Origin: Phaeobacter sp. CECT 5382
GTDB taxonomy: Bacteria; Pseudomonadota; Alphaproteobacteria; Rhodobacterales; Rhodobacteraceae
Direction of reading: 5' to 3'
Assembly (NCBI RefSeq): GCF_001457775.1
Contig: NZ_CYSG01000003.1
Span: 62,001-126,000 of the forward strand
Length of the DNA: 64,000 nucleotides
Below the pieces are notes generated by a model. The model was not told where the DNA came from. It ran no database searches and was given only the letters and a program-made list of their open reading frames with translations. Shown here one piece after another: positions 16,861-25,160 of the stretch (positions are counted from its first letter, which is position 1; every line of letters starts with the position of its first letter). The position numbers were made by a program, and so were the translations under genes.

Positions 16861-17141
16861 ACAAAGACTCCAGATGCGCGCCAGCTCTTGATCCGGGCGT
16901 GCATTTCCCCTACAGACCGCCTACTTGGATTCGCTTTTGCGTATCCGGGGCGTTTGGTATTGCGCAGCACATATCTGCCCGGTCTTCTTCGGCCACCGCA
17001 GAGCAGCGCAAACCAGCAACCAAGGAACGGACGATCTGATCTCTGGCGGGCTGCGCATGCAGGACCCGGTGAAGGCCAAGAGCTCTCGGGACGCGCAAAT
17101 CTTCGTGGAACAAACCACGAGCACAATTTAGGAGACCTGCG

Positions 17142-17516
17142 ATGGACCTGATCGCACAGCTCGAGGCGGAGCAAGTTGCCGCCCTGGCGAAAGACATTCC
17201 CGACTTTAAAGCCGGTGACACCATCCGTGTTGGCTACAAAGTGACCGAAGGCTCGCGTTCGCGGGTTCAGAACTACGAAGGCGTTTGCATCAGCCGTAAA
17301 AACGGCTCCGGCATTGCCGGGTCGTTCACTGTTCGCAAAATTTCCTTTGGCGAAGGCGTGGAACGTGTGTTCCCACTGCACTCGACCAATATCGACAGCA
17401 TCACCGTCGTGCGTCGTGGCCGCGTTCGTCGCGCCAAACTGTACTATCTGCGCGCCCGTCGCGGTAAGTCCGCACGTATCGCTGAAGATACACACTACAA
17501 AGCCAAAAAAGCCTGA
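17142..17516 (+). CDS. rplS: 50S ribosomal protein L19
   Basis: Large-subunit protein at the 30S-50S interface. The 124-residue product carries the L19 core ([42 protein letters not shown]) and the [23 protein letters not shown] segment. A TTTAGGAGA site precedes the ATG. rpmE follows after 11 bp. In many bacteria rplS directly follows trmD; here the M20 gene and a 281-bp gap separate them, so rplS-rpmE probably has its own promoter in that gap. Confidence 0.98.
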   Translation: MDLIAQLEAEQVAALAKDIPDFKAGDTIRVGYKVTEGSRSRVQNYEGVCISRKNGSGIAGSFTVRKISFGEGVERVFPLHSTNIDSITVVRRGRVRRAKLYYLRARRGKSARIAEDTHYKAKKA

Positions 17517-17527
17517 GGAGCGGTATC

Positions 17528-17749
17528 ATGAAAAAAGATATTCACCCCGATTACCACTTCATCGACGTCAAAATGACCGATGGCACCATCCTGAAAATGC
17601 GTTCCACTTGGGGCAAAGAAGGCGACCAGCTGGCGCTGGACATCGACCCCACAGTGCACCCTGCCTGGACCGGTGGTAACACCCGTCTCATGGATGCCGG
17701 CGGTCGTGTTTCCAAGTTCAAAAAGAAATACGAAGGCCTGGGCTTCTAA
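17528..17749 (+). CDS. rpmE: 50S ribosomal protein L31 (zinc-free form)
   Basis: 73-residue L31 with the start [20 protein letters not shown], the [15 protein letters not shown] block and the tail [11 protein letters not shown]. The CxxC zinc pair of the C+ form is absent, so this is the cysteine-free type usual in Rhodobacterales. It is the last gene of the unit with rplS and is followed by a strong terminator. Confidence 0.97.
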   Translation: MKKDIHPDYHFIDVKMTDGTILKMRSTWGKEGDQLALDIDPTVHPAWTGGNTRLMDAGGRVSKFKKKYEGLGF

Positions 17750-17771
17750 GCTCTGCTCCTTTGCAGTTTCG

Positions 17772-17802
17772 AAAAGCCGCACCTTCGGGGGCGGCTTTTT
17801 TC
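17772..17802 (+). terminator. Rho-independent terminator after rpmE
   Basis: AAAAGCCGC (17772-17780) pairs with GCGGCTTTT (17791-17799). The inner C(UUCG)G-type tetraloop is at 17783-17788, and the stem runs straight into a T-tract. The stretch from there to mipZ holds only two short direct repeats (ACTACCGGCC near 17870 and 17880). Confidence 0.9.
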
Positions 17803-18043
17803 GTTGGTGCCTCCGCGATCCCCTCCCCCGTCTTTGACCAGACTTTGACCCGAAGGAATGCTCGCCTGACTACCGGCCATACTACCGGCCTAAAGACCCG
17901 CCTGAATACCGGTGGCATTCTCCTCAATTCAGGCCCTAACACGGGCGGTTTACGCAATTTGCCCGCTTTTCATTGATTCGCGCCGGTCCTATAGTCACGC
18001 CAACACAAAGCCGCGCGGCGCGGCGAACCAAAGGGACCAATAG

Positions 18044-18853
18044 ATGGCGCATATCATAGTCGTCGGCAACGAAAAGGGCGGCGCGGGGAAATCCACCGTC
18101 TCGATGCATGTGGCCACCACCCTGGCCCGGATGGGCCACAAGGTGGCAGCACTGGATCTGGACCTGCGGCAGCGCTCTCTCGGGCGCTATCTGGAAAACC
18201 GCAAAGAGTTCATGGCCAAGGCGGCACTGGATCTGCCCATCGTGGACTTGCACGAGCTGCCCGAAATCGATGCTGACAGCCTGCAGCCTGGTGAAAACAT
18301 CTATGACCACCGGCTTTCGGCGGCGGTATCCAGCCTGGAACCTGACAATGATTTCATCCTGATCGACTGCCCCGGCTCCCATACCCGGCTCAGCCAGGTG
18401 GCGCATTCGCTCGCTGATACCCTAATCACGCCGCTGAACGACAGTTTTGTTGATTTCGACCTGCTGGCGCATACCGACCAGAAGGGTGAAAAGATCACCG
18501 GGCCGTCGGTCTATTCCGAAATGGTCTGGAACGCCCGCCAGCTGCGGGCGCAGGCGGGGCTGAAACCCATCGACTGGGTGGTAATCCGCAACCGCGTCGG
18601 CACCCAGCGCATGGTCAACAAGGAAAAGATGGAACGCGCCATCAACATGCTGTCCAAGCGTATCGGCTTTCGCGTCGCACCCGGTTTTTCCGAGCGGGTG
18701 ATTTTCCGTGAATTGTTCCCGCGCGGCCTGACCCTGCTGGATCTCAAGGACATCGGCATCAAGCAGCTGAATATTTCGAATGTCGCCGCCCGCCAGGAGC
18801 TGCGCGACATGATGAAGGCAGTGAACCTGCCCGGCGTTGAGATCGACATCTAA
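18044..18853 (+). CDS. mipZ: Division plane positioning ATPase MipZ
   Basis: ParA/MinD-family ATPase that forms a gradient from the ParB-marked poles and inhibits FtsZ, placing the division septum in alphaproteobacteria. The 269-residue product starts MAHIIVVGNEKGGAGKSTVSMH with the deviant Walker A (K11 to S17), then DLDLRQRSLGRYLENR, the Walker B-like DFILIDCPGS and the late IGFRVAPGFSERVIFRELFPRGLT, all MipZ-specific. It is a single-gene unit. The lineage-restricted family supports alphaproteobacterial origin. Confidence 0.95.
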   Translation: MAHIIVVGNEKGGAGKSTVSMHVATTLARMGHKVAALDLDLRQRSLGRYLENRKEFMAKAALDLPIVDLHELPEIDADSLQPGENIYDHRLSAAVSSLEPDNDFILIDCPGSHTRLSQVAHSLADTLITPLNDSFVDFDLLAHTDQKGEKITGPSVYSEMVWNARQLRAQAGLKPIDWVVIRNRVGTQRMVNKEKMERAINMLSKRIGFRVAPGFSERVIFRELFPRGLTLLDLKDIGIKQLNISNVAARQELRDMMKAVNLPGVEIDI

Positions 18854-18898
18854 TCTCCAAGAGCATAGTCCACTGGGAAAACAAGTGGAGGCAGAGGA

Positions 18899-19291
18899 TC
18901 ACTCTGCCTCGTGGCAACAGATGCAGATTTTGTTGTTGTCCAGATCCCGAAAATACGCGCCGTAGTAATCTGGGTGGTAGTGCGGACGCAACCCCGGCTT
19001 GCCCTCATCGGTAGCCCCCATAGCAAGCGCAATCGCATGACATTGGTCGACCTGTTGGCGGTTCTGCGACTGCAACGCCAGCATTTGACCATTTCCTGAG
19101 GACTGTGTGCCACCATCCAGCGGCACCCCAACCAAAAACATAGGACGCGGGTTATCTCTGTGCTGCCATCCTGCCCAACCCTTCTCTGGTTGGAAAAATT
19201 TCTGCTCTATTCCAAGAGGCTTGAGGACGGCATCAAAAAACGCAACTGCCCGCGCAAGGTCTTCGGTTCCCAAATTCACGTGAGAAAACAT
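18899..19291 (-). CDS. VOC (glyoxalase/bleomycin resistance) family protein
   Basis: Single-domain vicinal-oxygen-chelate protein, 130 residues. It starts MFSHVNLGTEDLARAVAFFDAVL, with the metal His at residue 4, and ends RDLDNNKICICCHEAE, where the usual metal Glu is near the end (Glu in HEAE or nearby). PDYYGAYFRDLDNNK is the typical last beta-alpha-beta unit. Substrate unknown. It lies alone between mipZ and the cyclase gene, on the minus strand. Confidence 0.85.
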   Translation of the reverse strand: MFSHVNLGTEDLARAVAFFDAVLKPLGIEQKFFQPEKGWAGWQHRDNPRPMFLVGVPLDGGTQSSGNGQMLALQSQNRQQVDQCHAIALAMGATDEGKPGLRPHYHPDYYGAYFRDLDNNKICICCHEAE

Positions 19292-19352
19292 CTGGCTCTC
19301 CTCTACCGCTGGTCATGTCGGTGTAAAGCTTAGAAAAGCAAGGGGAGCAGCG

Positions 19353-20603
19353 CTAGTCTTCCACATAAGGCACCAGCTCTGGCATCGTGCCTTGCGGACG
19401 GTAGATGGTATAAAGCTCCATCGGGGTGGCAACACCGCGTAGCATGTAACGCCCCAATGAAACCATGTCATGTTCGGCTTCTGGGACTGCCTGCTGCACT
19501 ACCTGGGAAAAGATCAGGTTCTGCCCGACAGAGCGGTGCATCCCGGCAATGCGCGCCGTCTGGTTCACAGCCGGGCCGATCACGGTGAAATCCAGCCGGT
19601 TCTCGGCACCGATATTGCCATAAAGGATATGACCAGCGTGCAGCGCCAGGGTCCAGTCCGTTGTTGACAACCCCTCGGCAAGGCGCTCCTGATTTCTGGC
19701 ACTGATCACGCGACACATCTCGGCGGCGGCATCAAGCGCGGCCCGGGCGTCTTTTTCGATCGAGCCCAGATTGAACATGATCAGCATGCCATCGCCGAGA
19801 AATTTCAGGATATTGCCACCGTGAGCCTGCGTCGCAGCTACCGCAATACCGAAGTAATCATTGATCATATTGATCAGCTCCGGGCCCGGCAAATCGCCGG
19901 CAAGGCTGGTAAATCCCTTGAGATCAAACATGCCGATCACCGCGTCGATCTCGGTGGATGAGCCGCGCTGGAACTCCCCGGACAAGACCCGCTGGCCGGG
20001 ATCCCGCCCCAGATAGATCTGCAACAGATCGCTGGCCATCTGCCGGTTCGACATCGATTTCAGCGCCAACCCCAGCACCGGGTAGACCGCCCGCAACAGC
20101 GCAATATCGGCCTCCGAAAAACCGTCGGCACTGTCCGAAGTCCACGAGGCCAATACCCCTTCGGAGGGCGCGTTGGGATCAATCGGGACATCGTCCTCGG
20201 TGAAGCGCAGCGTGAGCGCAAAATAATCCGTCGCCCCGCGCGTCTTGAGTTCACCAAGCAAGGGAAAGCGGCTGCGATCATCAGCAGCCAGATCCGAGCG
20301 AAAGAACTCGAGCTCAGTTTCTAGCATCAGATAGAACGGGCTTTTGAGCCAGGCCTCTCGCGGGGTCTCACGACGTTCATAGTGTTCGTGCGAGATCCCA
20401 TCCGACCGGGTCCAGCTATAGCCAATGCCACCGAATTTCGGATGAAAGGCCCGCTGCGCCAGATGAAACCGCCAAAGCGGCAGCCCCAGGTCAACCAGTT
20501 TTTCGCAGAAGGTATTCAGCAGATCCTGGCGGCCACTGCTACGCAGCCCCTGATCGATCATCCAGGGGATCAGCGACGACGCTCTTTCGTCCAAGCACTC
20601 CAT
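19353..20603 (-). CDS. Class III adenylate/guanylate cyclase with N-terminal sensor region
   Basis: 416-residue cytosolic cyclase predicted to make cAMP. The catalytic domain spans about residues 220-400. The metal Asp residues are D227 in FDLKGFTSLAG and D271 in KFLGDG, and the base-specifying Lys is K267. The LDFTVIGPAVNQTARI segment supplies the second base-selecting residue plus the transition-state Asn/Arg, so it should be active, with ATP preferred over GTP by the Lys. Residues 1-200 form a GAF-like sensor with no membrane segment. It is a stand-alone unit; the signal is unknown. Confidence 0.87.
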   Translation of the reverse strand: MECLDERASSLIPWMIDQGLRSSGRQDLLNTFCEKLVDLGLPLWRFHLAQRAFHPKFGGIGYSWTRSDGISHEHYERRETPREAWLKSPFYLMLETELEFFRSDLAADDRSRFPLLGELKTRGATDYFALTLRFTEDDVPIDPNAPSEGVLASWTSDSADGFSEADIALLRAVYPVLGLALKSMSNRQMASDLLQIYLGRDPGQRVLSGEFQRGSSTEIDAVIGMFDLKGFTSLAGDLPGPELINMINDYFGIAVAATQAHGGNILKFLGDGMLIMFNLGSIEKDARAALDAAAEMCRVISARNQERLAEGLSTTDWTLALHAGHILYGNIGAENRLDFTVIGPAVNQTARIAGMHRSVGQNLIFSQVVQQAVPEAEHDMVSLGRYMLRGVATPMELYTIYRPQGTMPELVPYVED

Positions 20604-20681
20604 TCCAGCCCTGCCTTTCCTACATCTGCGCCCCTACTTAAGCATCTGCGCCCCCGGAGCTTCATCAGGCCGACGCTGGCC

Positions 20682-21149
20682 TTAACCCTGCTCCCAACTC
20701 TGGGCAAAGGGTTCTTCGATCCCAGCCAGCTTCCGTAACATGCTCCGCAGCAGGGCAACTTCGTCCGGGGTAAAGCGCGCTGCCAGTTCCGCATCGTAGC
20801 TTTCAGCCTGCGATCGCAAATCACGATACGCCGCTTCGCCCGCTGGTGTAAGCCGCAAATGTTCCGACCGCCGGTCCTTTTCATCACGGCTGCGCGATAC
20901 GAATCGCCGCTCTGCCAGTTTGGCCACTGCCCGGCTGATCTTGGTCTTGTGGATCTTGGCGCGCTGACCAATGTCCTTGGCCGTCATCTGTCCGTAGGTG
21001 CCCAGATGGAACAGCACCCGCCATTCATTGCGCAGCATACCATAGCGATTCTTGTAGTGGCTCTGAAATTCCAGCGAAGAATCCTCGGCGGCGCGGTTTA
21101 GTAAAAAGGGCAGAAAATCCTGCAGCGAGAAATCATCTTTTTGCGTCAT
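20682..21149 (-). CDS. MarR-family transcriptional regulator
   Basis: 155-residue winged-helix regulator. The helix-turn-helix is in GQMTAKDIGQRAKIHKTKISRAVAKLAERRFV and the wing in SRDEKDRRSEHLRLTPAGE. It is divergent from hmgA across 71 bp that contain an inverted repeat, so it is the likely repressor of the homogentisate operon, responding to homogentisate or an upstream aromatic acid. The N-terminal region SLQDFLPFLLNRAAEDSSLEFQ is typical of the catabolic MarR group. Confidence 0.88.
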   Translation of the reverse strand: MTQKDDFSLQDFLPFLLNRAAEDSSLEFQSHYKNRYGMLRNEWRVLFHLGTYGQMTAKDIGQRAKIHKTKISRAVAKLAERRFVSRSRDEKDRRSEHLRLTPAGEAAYRDLRSQAESYDAELAARFTPDEVALLRSMLRKLAGIEEPFAQSWEQG

Positions 21150-21165
21150 GGCACTCTCCTTACCC

Positions 21166-21187
21166 TTGTTAGTTACAAAAACAACTA
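21166..21187. promoter_or_regulatory. Candidate MarR operator in front of hmgA
   Basis: TAGTT (21170-21174) and AACTA (21183-21187) form an inverted repeat across eight bases, overlapping TTGTT (21166-21170) with AACAA (21180-21184). It lies between the divergent regulator and hmgA, the usual place for MarR autorepression. Confidence 0.45.
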
Positions 21188-21220
21188 TTAGGTCCGCAAG
21201 CAGAAAAGGAGCGCGCGATT

Positions 21221-22576
21221 ATGAACAAAGCTGTTGATCCCCATGAGATGATCCAGGCCCCATCGCTTGCCGGCCCGCACGAAGGCTATATGCCGGGCTT
21301 TGGCAATGACTTTGAATCAGAGGTTCTGCCAGGTGCCATGCCGCAAGGCATGAACAGCCCGCAAAAATGCAACTACGGCCTCTATGGTGAACAGCTTTCG
21401 GGTACCGCTTTTACAGCCGATCCGCCCGAACGGACCTGGTGCTATCGCATCCGCCCCTCGGTGAAGCATTCGCATCGCTACACAAAGATCGACCTGCCCT
21501 ATTGGAAATCGGCGCCTTGCGTTGATCCTGATGTGGCCAGCCTGGGCCAGTATCGCTGGGATCCCGTGGCGCATGACGGACAGTCCCTGACCTGGCTGAC
21601 AGGCATGAAAACCATGACCACCGCCGGGGATGTGAACACTCAGGTCGGCATGGCAAGCCACGTCTATCTGGTCACCGAAAGCATGCAGGACGCCTATTTC
21701 TTTTCCGCCGACAGCGAGCTGCTGGTGGTGCCTCAAGAAGGACGCCTGCGTTTCGCGACCGAGCTGGGCATCATTGATCTTGAACCACAGGAAATCGCTA
21801 TCATCCCGCGCGGCCTGGTCTACCGGGTTGAAGTTCTCGAAGGGCCTGCGCGCGGCTTTGTCTGTGAAAACTACGGTCAGAAGTTTGAGCTGCCGGGTCG
21901 TGGCCCCATCGGTGCCAACTGCATGGCCAATCCGCGTGATTTCAAAGCCCCGGTTGCGGCCTATGAGGACCGCGAAGTGCCCTCGACCGTTACCGTGAAA
22001 TGGTGCGGGCAGTTCCATGAGACACAGATTGACCAGTCGCCACTGGATGTGGTCGCCTGGCATGGCAACTACGCGCCCTATAAATACGACCTGAAAACCT
22101 ACTGCCCGGTTGGCGCTATTCTGTTTGACCACCCGGACCCGTCGATCTTTACCGTGCTGACCGCCCCGTCGGGCGTGCCCGGGACGGCCAATATCGACTT
22201 TGTGCTGTTCCGGGATCGCTGGATGGTGGCAGAAAACACCTTCCGCCCGCCATGGTATCACAAGAACATCATGTCCGAGCTGATGGGCAATATCTACGGC
22301 CAGTACGATGCCAAACCCAAAGGGTTCATTCCCGGCGGCATGTCGCTGCACAACATGATGATCCCACATGGTCCCGACAAAAACGCCTTTGAAGGGGCGT
22401 CAAACTCCAACCTCGGCCCCGAAAAGCTGGAGAACACCATGTCCTTCATGTTTGAGACTCGCTTTCCGCAGCATCTGACAGAGTTTGCTGCCAAGGAAGC
22501 GCCGTTGCAGGATGACTACATCGACTGCTGGAGTGATATCGAAAAGAAATTCGACGGCACGCCAGGCTTGAAGTAA
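21221..22576 (+). CDS. hmgA: Homogentisate 1,2-dioxygenase
   Basis: Fe(II) enzyme that opens the homogentisate ring to maleylacetoacetate. The 451-residue product has the family start ([42 protein letters not shown], in pieces) and the iron site H347, E353 and H383 in [10 protein letters not shown] and IPHGPD. The length is typical. It is the first gene of the operon running to maiA and is divergent from the MarR gene. The usual homogentisate producer Hpd (4-hydroxyphenylpyruvate dioxygenase) is not in this cluster, which matters for reading the operon as a hydroxyphenylacetate pathway. Confidence 0.97.
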   Translation: MNKAVDPHEMIQAPSLAGPHEGYMPGFGNDFESEVLPGAMPQGMNSPQKCNYGLYGEQLSGTAFTADPPERTWCYRIRPSVKHSHRYTKIDLPYWKSAPCVDPDVASLGQYRWDPVAHDGQSLTWLTGMKTMTTAGDVNTQVGMASHVYLVTESMQDAYFFSADSELLVVPQEGRLRFATELGIIDLEPQEIAIIPRGLVYRVEVLEGPARGFVCENYGQKFELPGRGPIGANCMANPRDFKAPVAAYEDREVPSTVTVKWCGQFHETQIDQSPLDVVAWHGNYAPYKYDLKTYCPVGAILFDHPDPSIFTVLTAPSGVPGTANIDFVLFRDRWMVAENTFRPPWYHKNIMSELMGNIYGQYDAKPKGFIPGGMSLHNMMIPHGPDKNAFEGASNSNLGPEKLENTMSFMFETRFPQHLTEFAAKEAPLQDDYIDCWSDIEKKFDGTPGLK

Positions 22577-22644
22577 GCCAATAGGTATCCCGTCCCCGCA
22601 CCGGGGTTGCCCCGGTGCCTGACACTTTAGATACAGGAGACGAC

Positions 22645-23907
22645 ATGTCCCTTTTGAAATCCTGGGTGACTTCGGCAAATGACGCCAGCCACCCTTTCCC
22701 GCTGAACAACCTGCCCTATGGCGTCTTCTCCACTGCCGACAGTGATCCGCGTTGTGGTGTGGCCATTGGCGATATGATCTTCGACTGTCAGGCCGCCGAA
22801 GAAGCAGGCGTGTTGCAGCTGGCGGATTATCCGCTGTTCGAAGTTCCCTTCTGGAACGAGATGATGGAAGAGGGCCCCGCCGTTTGGGCCGCCCTGCGCG
22901 ACCGGCTGACCGCGCTGCTGAGCGAAGGCTCAGCCGAACAAGCCAAGGTGGAACCGCTGCTGGTTGCCCAAGCTGAGGCCGAGCTGCACATGCCGATGGC
23001 TGTTGCCGAATACACCGATTTTTATGCCGGCATGCAGCACGCCAAAAACATGGGGGCTATTCTGCGTGGATCCCCTGATCTGCCCGCCAACTGGCTGCAT
23101 ATCCCGATCGGCTACAACGGTCGCGCGTCCTCTGTTGTGGTGTCCGGCACCGAAATCCACCGCCCCAATGGCCAGACCAAGGCACCGGACGCCGAAACCC
23201 CGTCGTTTGGTCCCACCAAACGTTTGGATATCGAGCTGGAAATGGGCGCCATCGTTGGCACCGGATCTGAATTCGGCCAGCCCATCACAGTAGACGAAGC
23301 CGATGCAATGATCTTTGGCTATGTGCTGCTGAACGACTGGTCTGCCCGCGACATTCAGGGCTGGGAATATCAGCCACTGGGGCCGTTTCAGGGCAAGGCC
23401 TTTGGCACCTCGATCTCTCCGTGGATCGTGACAGCCGCCGCGCTTGAGAGCTTCCGCGCGCCAACCCCTGCGCGTGAAAAGGAACTGCTGCCCTATCTGG
23501 ATGGCAGCAAAGACGGCTTGTATAATATCGAGCTGGAAGTCCTGATGCAGCCCGAAGGAGCGGCAACGGCCACGTCGATCTCCAAGACCAACTACAACCG
23601 GATGTATTATTCTGCAGCCGAACAGCTGTGCCATCACGCCATTGGTGGCTGCGAGATGAACACCGGTGATTTGCTGGGCTCGGGTACCATTTCCGGCGCT
23701 GAGCGCTCCGAATATGGCTCCCTGATGGAGCTGAGCTGGGCCGGGCGCGAACCCTTCACGCTCGACACCGGCGAGAGCCGTGGTTTCATCGAGGACGGTG
23801 ACACACTGACCCTCCGTGGCAATGCCCGTGGCAATGGTTTCACCATCGGATTTGGCGACTGTTCAGGCAAGATCCTGCCCGCCAAGAGCTGGCCCGCAGC
23901 CGACTGA
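22645..23907 (+). CDS. fahA: Fumarylacetoacetase
   Basis: Hydrolyses fumarylacetoacetate to fumarate and acetoacetate, the last step of the homogentisate route. The 420-residue product has the eukaryote-like FAH layout: N-terminal SH3-like domain (residues 15-110) and the catalytic core with EYTDFYAGMQHAKNMG, RPNGQTKAPDAETP, LDIELEMGAIVG, the DWSARDIQGWEYQPLGPFQGKAFGTSISPW block and GDLLGSGTISG. The start at MSLLKSWV follows an AGGAG by five bases. It lies 68 bp after hmgA in the same direction. Confidence 0.96.
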   Translation: MSLLKSWVTSANDASHPFPLNNLPYGVFSTADSDPRCGVAIGDMIFDCQAAEEAGVLQLADYPLFEVPFWNEMMEEGPAVWAALRDRLTALLSEGSAEQAKVEPLLVAQAEAELHMPMAVAEYTDFYAGMQHAKNMGAILRGSPDLPANWLHIPIGYNGRASSVVVSGTEIHRPNGQTKAPDAETPSFGPTKRLDIELEMGAIVGTGSEFGQPITVDEADAMIFGYVLLNDWSARDIQGWEYQPLGPFQGKAFGTSISPWIVTAAALESFRAPTPAREKELLPYLDGSKDGLYNIELEVLMQPEGAATATSISKTNYNRMYYSAAEQLCHHAIGGCEMNTGDLLGSGTISGAERSEYGSLMELSWAGREPFTLDTGESRGFIEDGDTLTLRGNARGNGFTIGFGDCSGKILPAKSWPAAD

Positions 23908-23981
23908 CGGAACAGCCTCACACAGACAGATTGGCAGCGGCGGATCTCTCCGCCCCTGCCCCCCGACAAAAGGATAAAGAC

Positions 23982-24932
23982 ATGGCCAAGGCATTTGCGT
24001 CCCAAGGGGACATGAGCGAAAAGAAAATCACCTTTAGCGAAGTGGGCAAAGACATCTATGCCTTCACCGCTGAGGGCGATCCCAACTCTGGCGTTATCAT
24101 CGGCGACGATAGCGTGATGATCATCGAAGCCCAGGCCACCCCGCGTCTGGCCAACAAGGTGATCGAATGCGTGCGCTCGGTTACCGACAAGCCGATCTCC
24201 CACGTTGTTCTGACCCATTATCACGCGGTCCGCGTGCTGGGGGCCTCTGCCTTTGGCGCCAACCAGGTGATCATGGGCGACGCCGCCCGGGCTATGGTTG
24301 TCGAACGCGGTCAGGAAGATTGGGACAGCGAATTCCAGCGCTTTCCCCGTCTATTCGAAGGCTATGAGAGCATTCCAGGCCTGACCTACCCGACGACAAC
24401 CTTCAACGAAGACATGACCGTTTATCTCGGCAACCGCCGTATTGACCTGATGCACCTCGGTCGCGCCCACACGGCGGGTGATATCGTGATCCATGTGCCG
24501 GATGAAAACGTGATGTTCACTGGCGATATCGTCGAGTACCACTCTGCCTGCTATTGCGGCGATGGTCACTTCTCTGACTGGGGTGATACGCTGGATGCAA
24601 TCAAATCCTTTGACGTTGACGCCATTGCCCCCGGTCGCGGTGACGCGCTGGTTGGCAAGGAAATGGTCGAAGCGGCGATTGAAAACACCCGCGACTTCGT
24701 TGAGTCAACCTACCGCCCTGCCGCCCGCGTGGCTGCCCGCAACGGCACCCTGAAAGAAGCCTGGGACGCCGTGCGCGCAGAATGCGACCCCAAGTTCGCA
24801 GACTACGCTATCTACGAGCACTGCCTGCCCTTCAACGTCGCGCGCGCCTATGACGAAGCCCGCGGCATCGACACCCCACGCATCTGGACAGCCGAACGCG
24901 ATCTGGAAATGTGGGCTGCCCTGCAAGGCTAA
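23982..24932 (+). CDS. MBL-fold protein with degenerate HxHxDH motif
   Basis: 316-residue metallo-beta-lactamase-fold protein. The first metal motif reads H79-Y-H81-A-V83-R84, so the family Asp and third His are replaced by Val and Arg. The later ligands H163 (GRAHTAGD) and D182 (FTGDIVEYH) are kept, so one metal site may survive. It lies in the homogentisate operon between fahA and the FAD monooxygenase, suggesting a supporting hydrolase or thioesterase role for a ring-cleavage intermediate. A clear hairpin follows it, so the downstream genes may be partly uncoupled. Confidence 0.8.
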   Translation: MAKAFASQGDMSEKKITFSEVGKDIYAFTAEGDPNSGVIIGDDSVMIIEAQATPRLANKVIECVRSVTDKPISHVVLTHYHAVRVLGASAFGANQVIMGDAARAMVVERGQEDWDSEFQRFPRLFEGYESIPGLTYPTTTFNEDMTVYLGNRRIDLMHLGRAHTAGDIVIHVPDENVMFTGDIVEYHSACYCGDGHFSDWGDTLDAIKSFDVDAIAPGRGDALVGKEMVEAAIENTRDFVESTYRPAARVAARNGTLKEAWDAVRAECDPKFADYAIYEHCLPFNVARAYDEARGIDTPRIWTAERDLEMWAALQG

Positions 24933-24940
24933 ACGCCACT

Positions 24941-24969
24941 GAAAGCCTCCGAAACAATCGGGGGCTTTC
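24941..24969 (+). terminator. Hairpin after MBL gene
   Basis: GAAAGCCTCCGA (24941-24952) pairs with TCGGGGGCTTTC (24958-24969): 12 bp with one G-T wobble. There is no long T-tract, so it may attenuate. The leader before the monooxygenase also holds TCCCGGCA/TGCCGGGA (25068-25089). Confidence 0.55.
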
Positions 24970-25160
24970 GGACCTGGCAGGCTTGTCCGGCCAGATCACA
25001 GGATACCGGGGCGCTTTGATCCAGATCGTGCCGCCCCGGATGAACATATGACACGATATCGATACCCTCCCGGCATTGGCTTGCCGGGAAACAGAGAAGA
25101 TGTGCCGTTCAGGACCCCCCGTTTGGCACCCCGATTTGGCCCGATATGGGAGGAGACCAG

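Noticed and set aside
17860-17925. Short direct repeats (ACTACCGGCC and relatives) before mipZ
   Set aside because: Only two exact copies and one partial copy, too few and short for a repeat array or attachment site.
21317-22369. 350-residue minus-strand open frame across hmgA
   Set aside because: Antisense shadow of a conserved enzyme with no family resemblance.
25018-25032. FNR-like sequence TTGATCCAGATCG before the FAD monooxygenase
   Set aside because: The second half site is only partial (ATCGT rather than ATCAA), and an aerobic hydroxylase would not be expected in that regulon.
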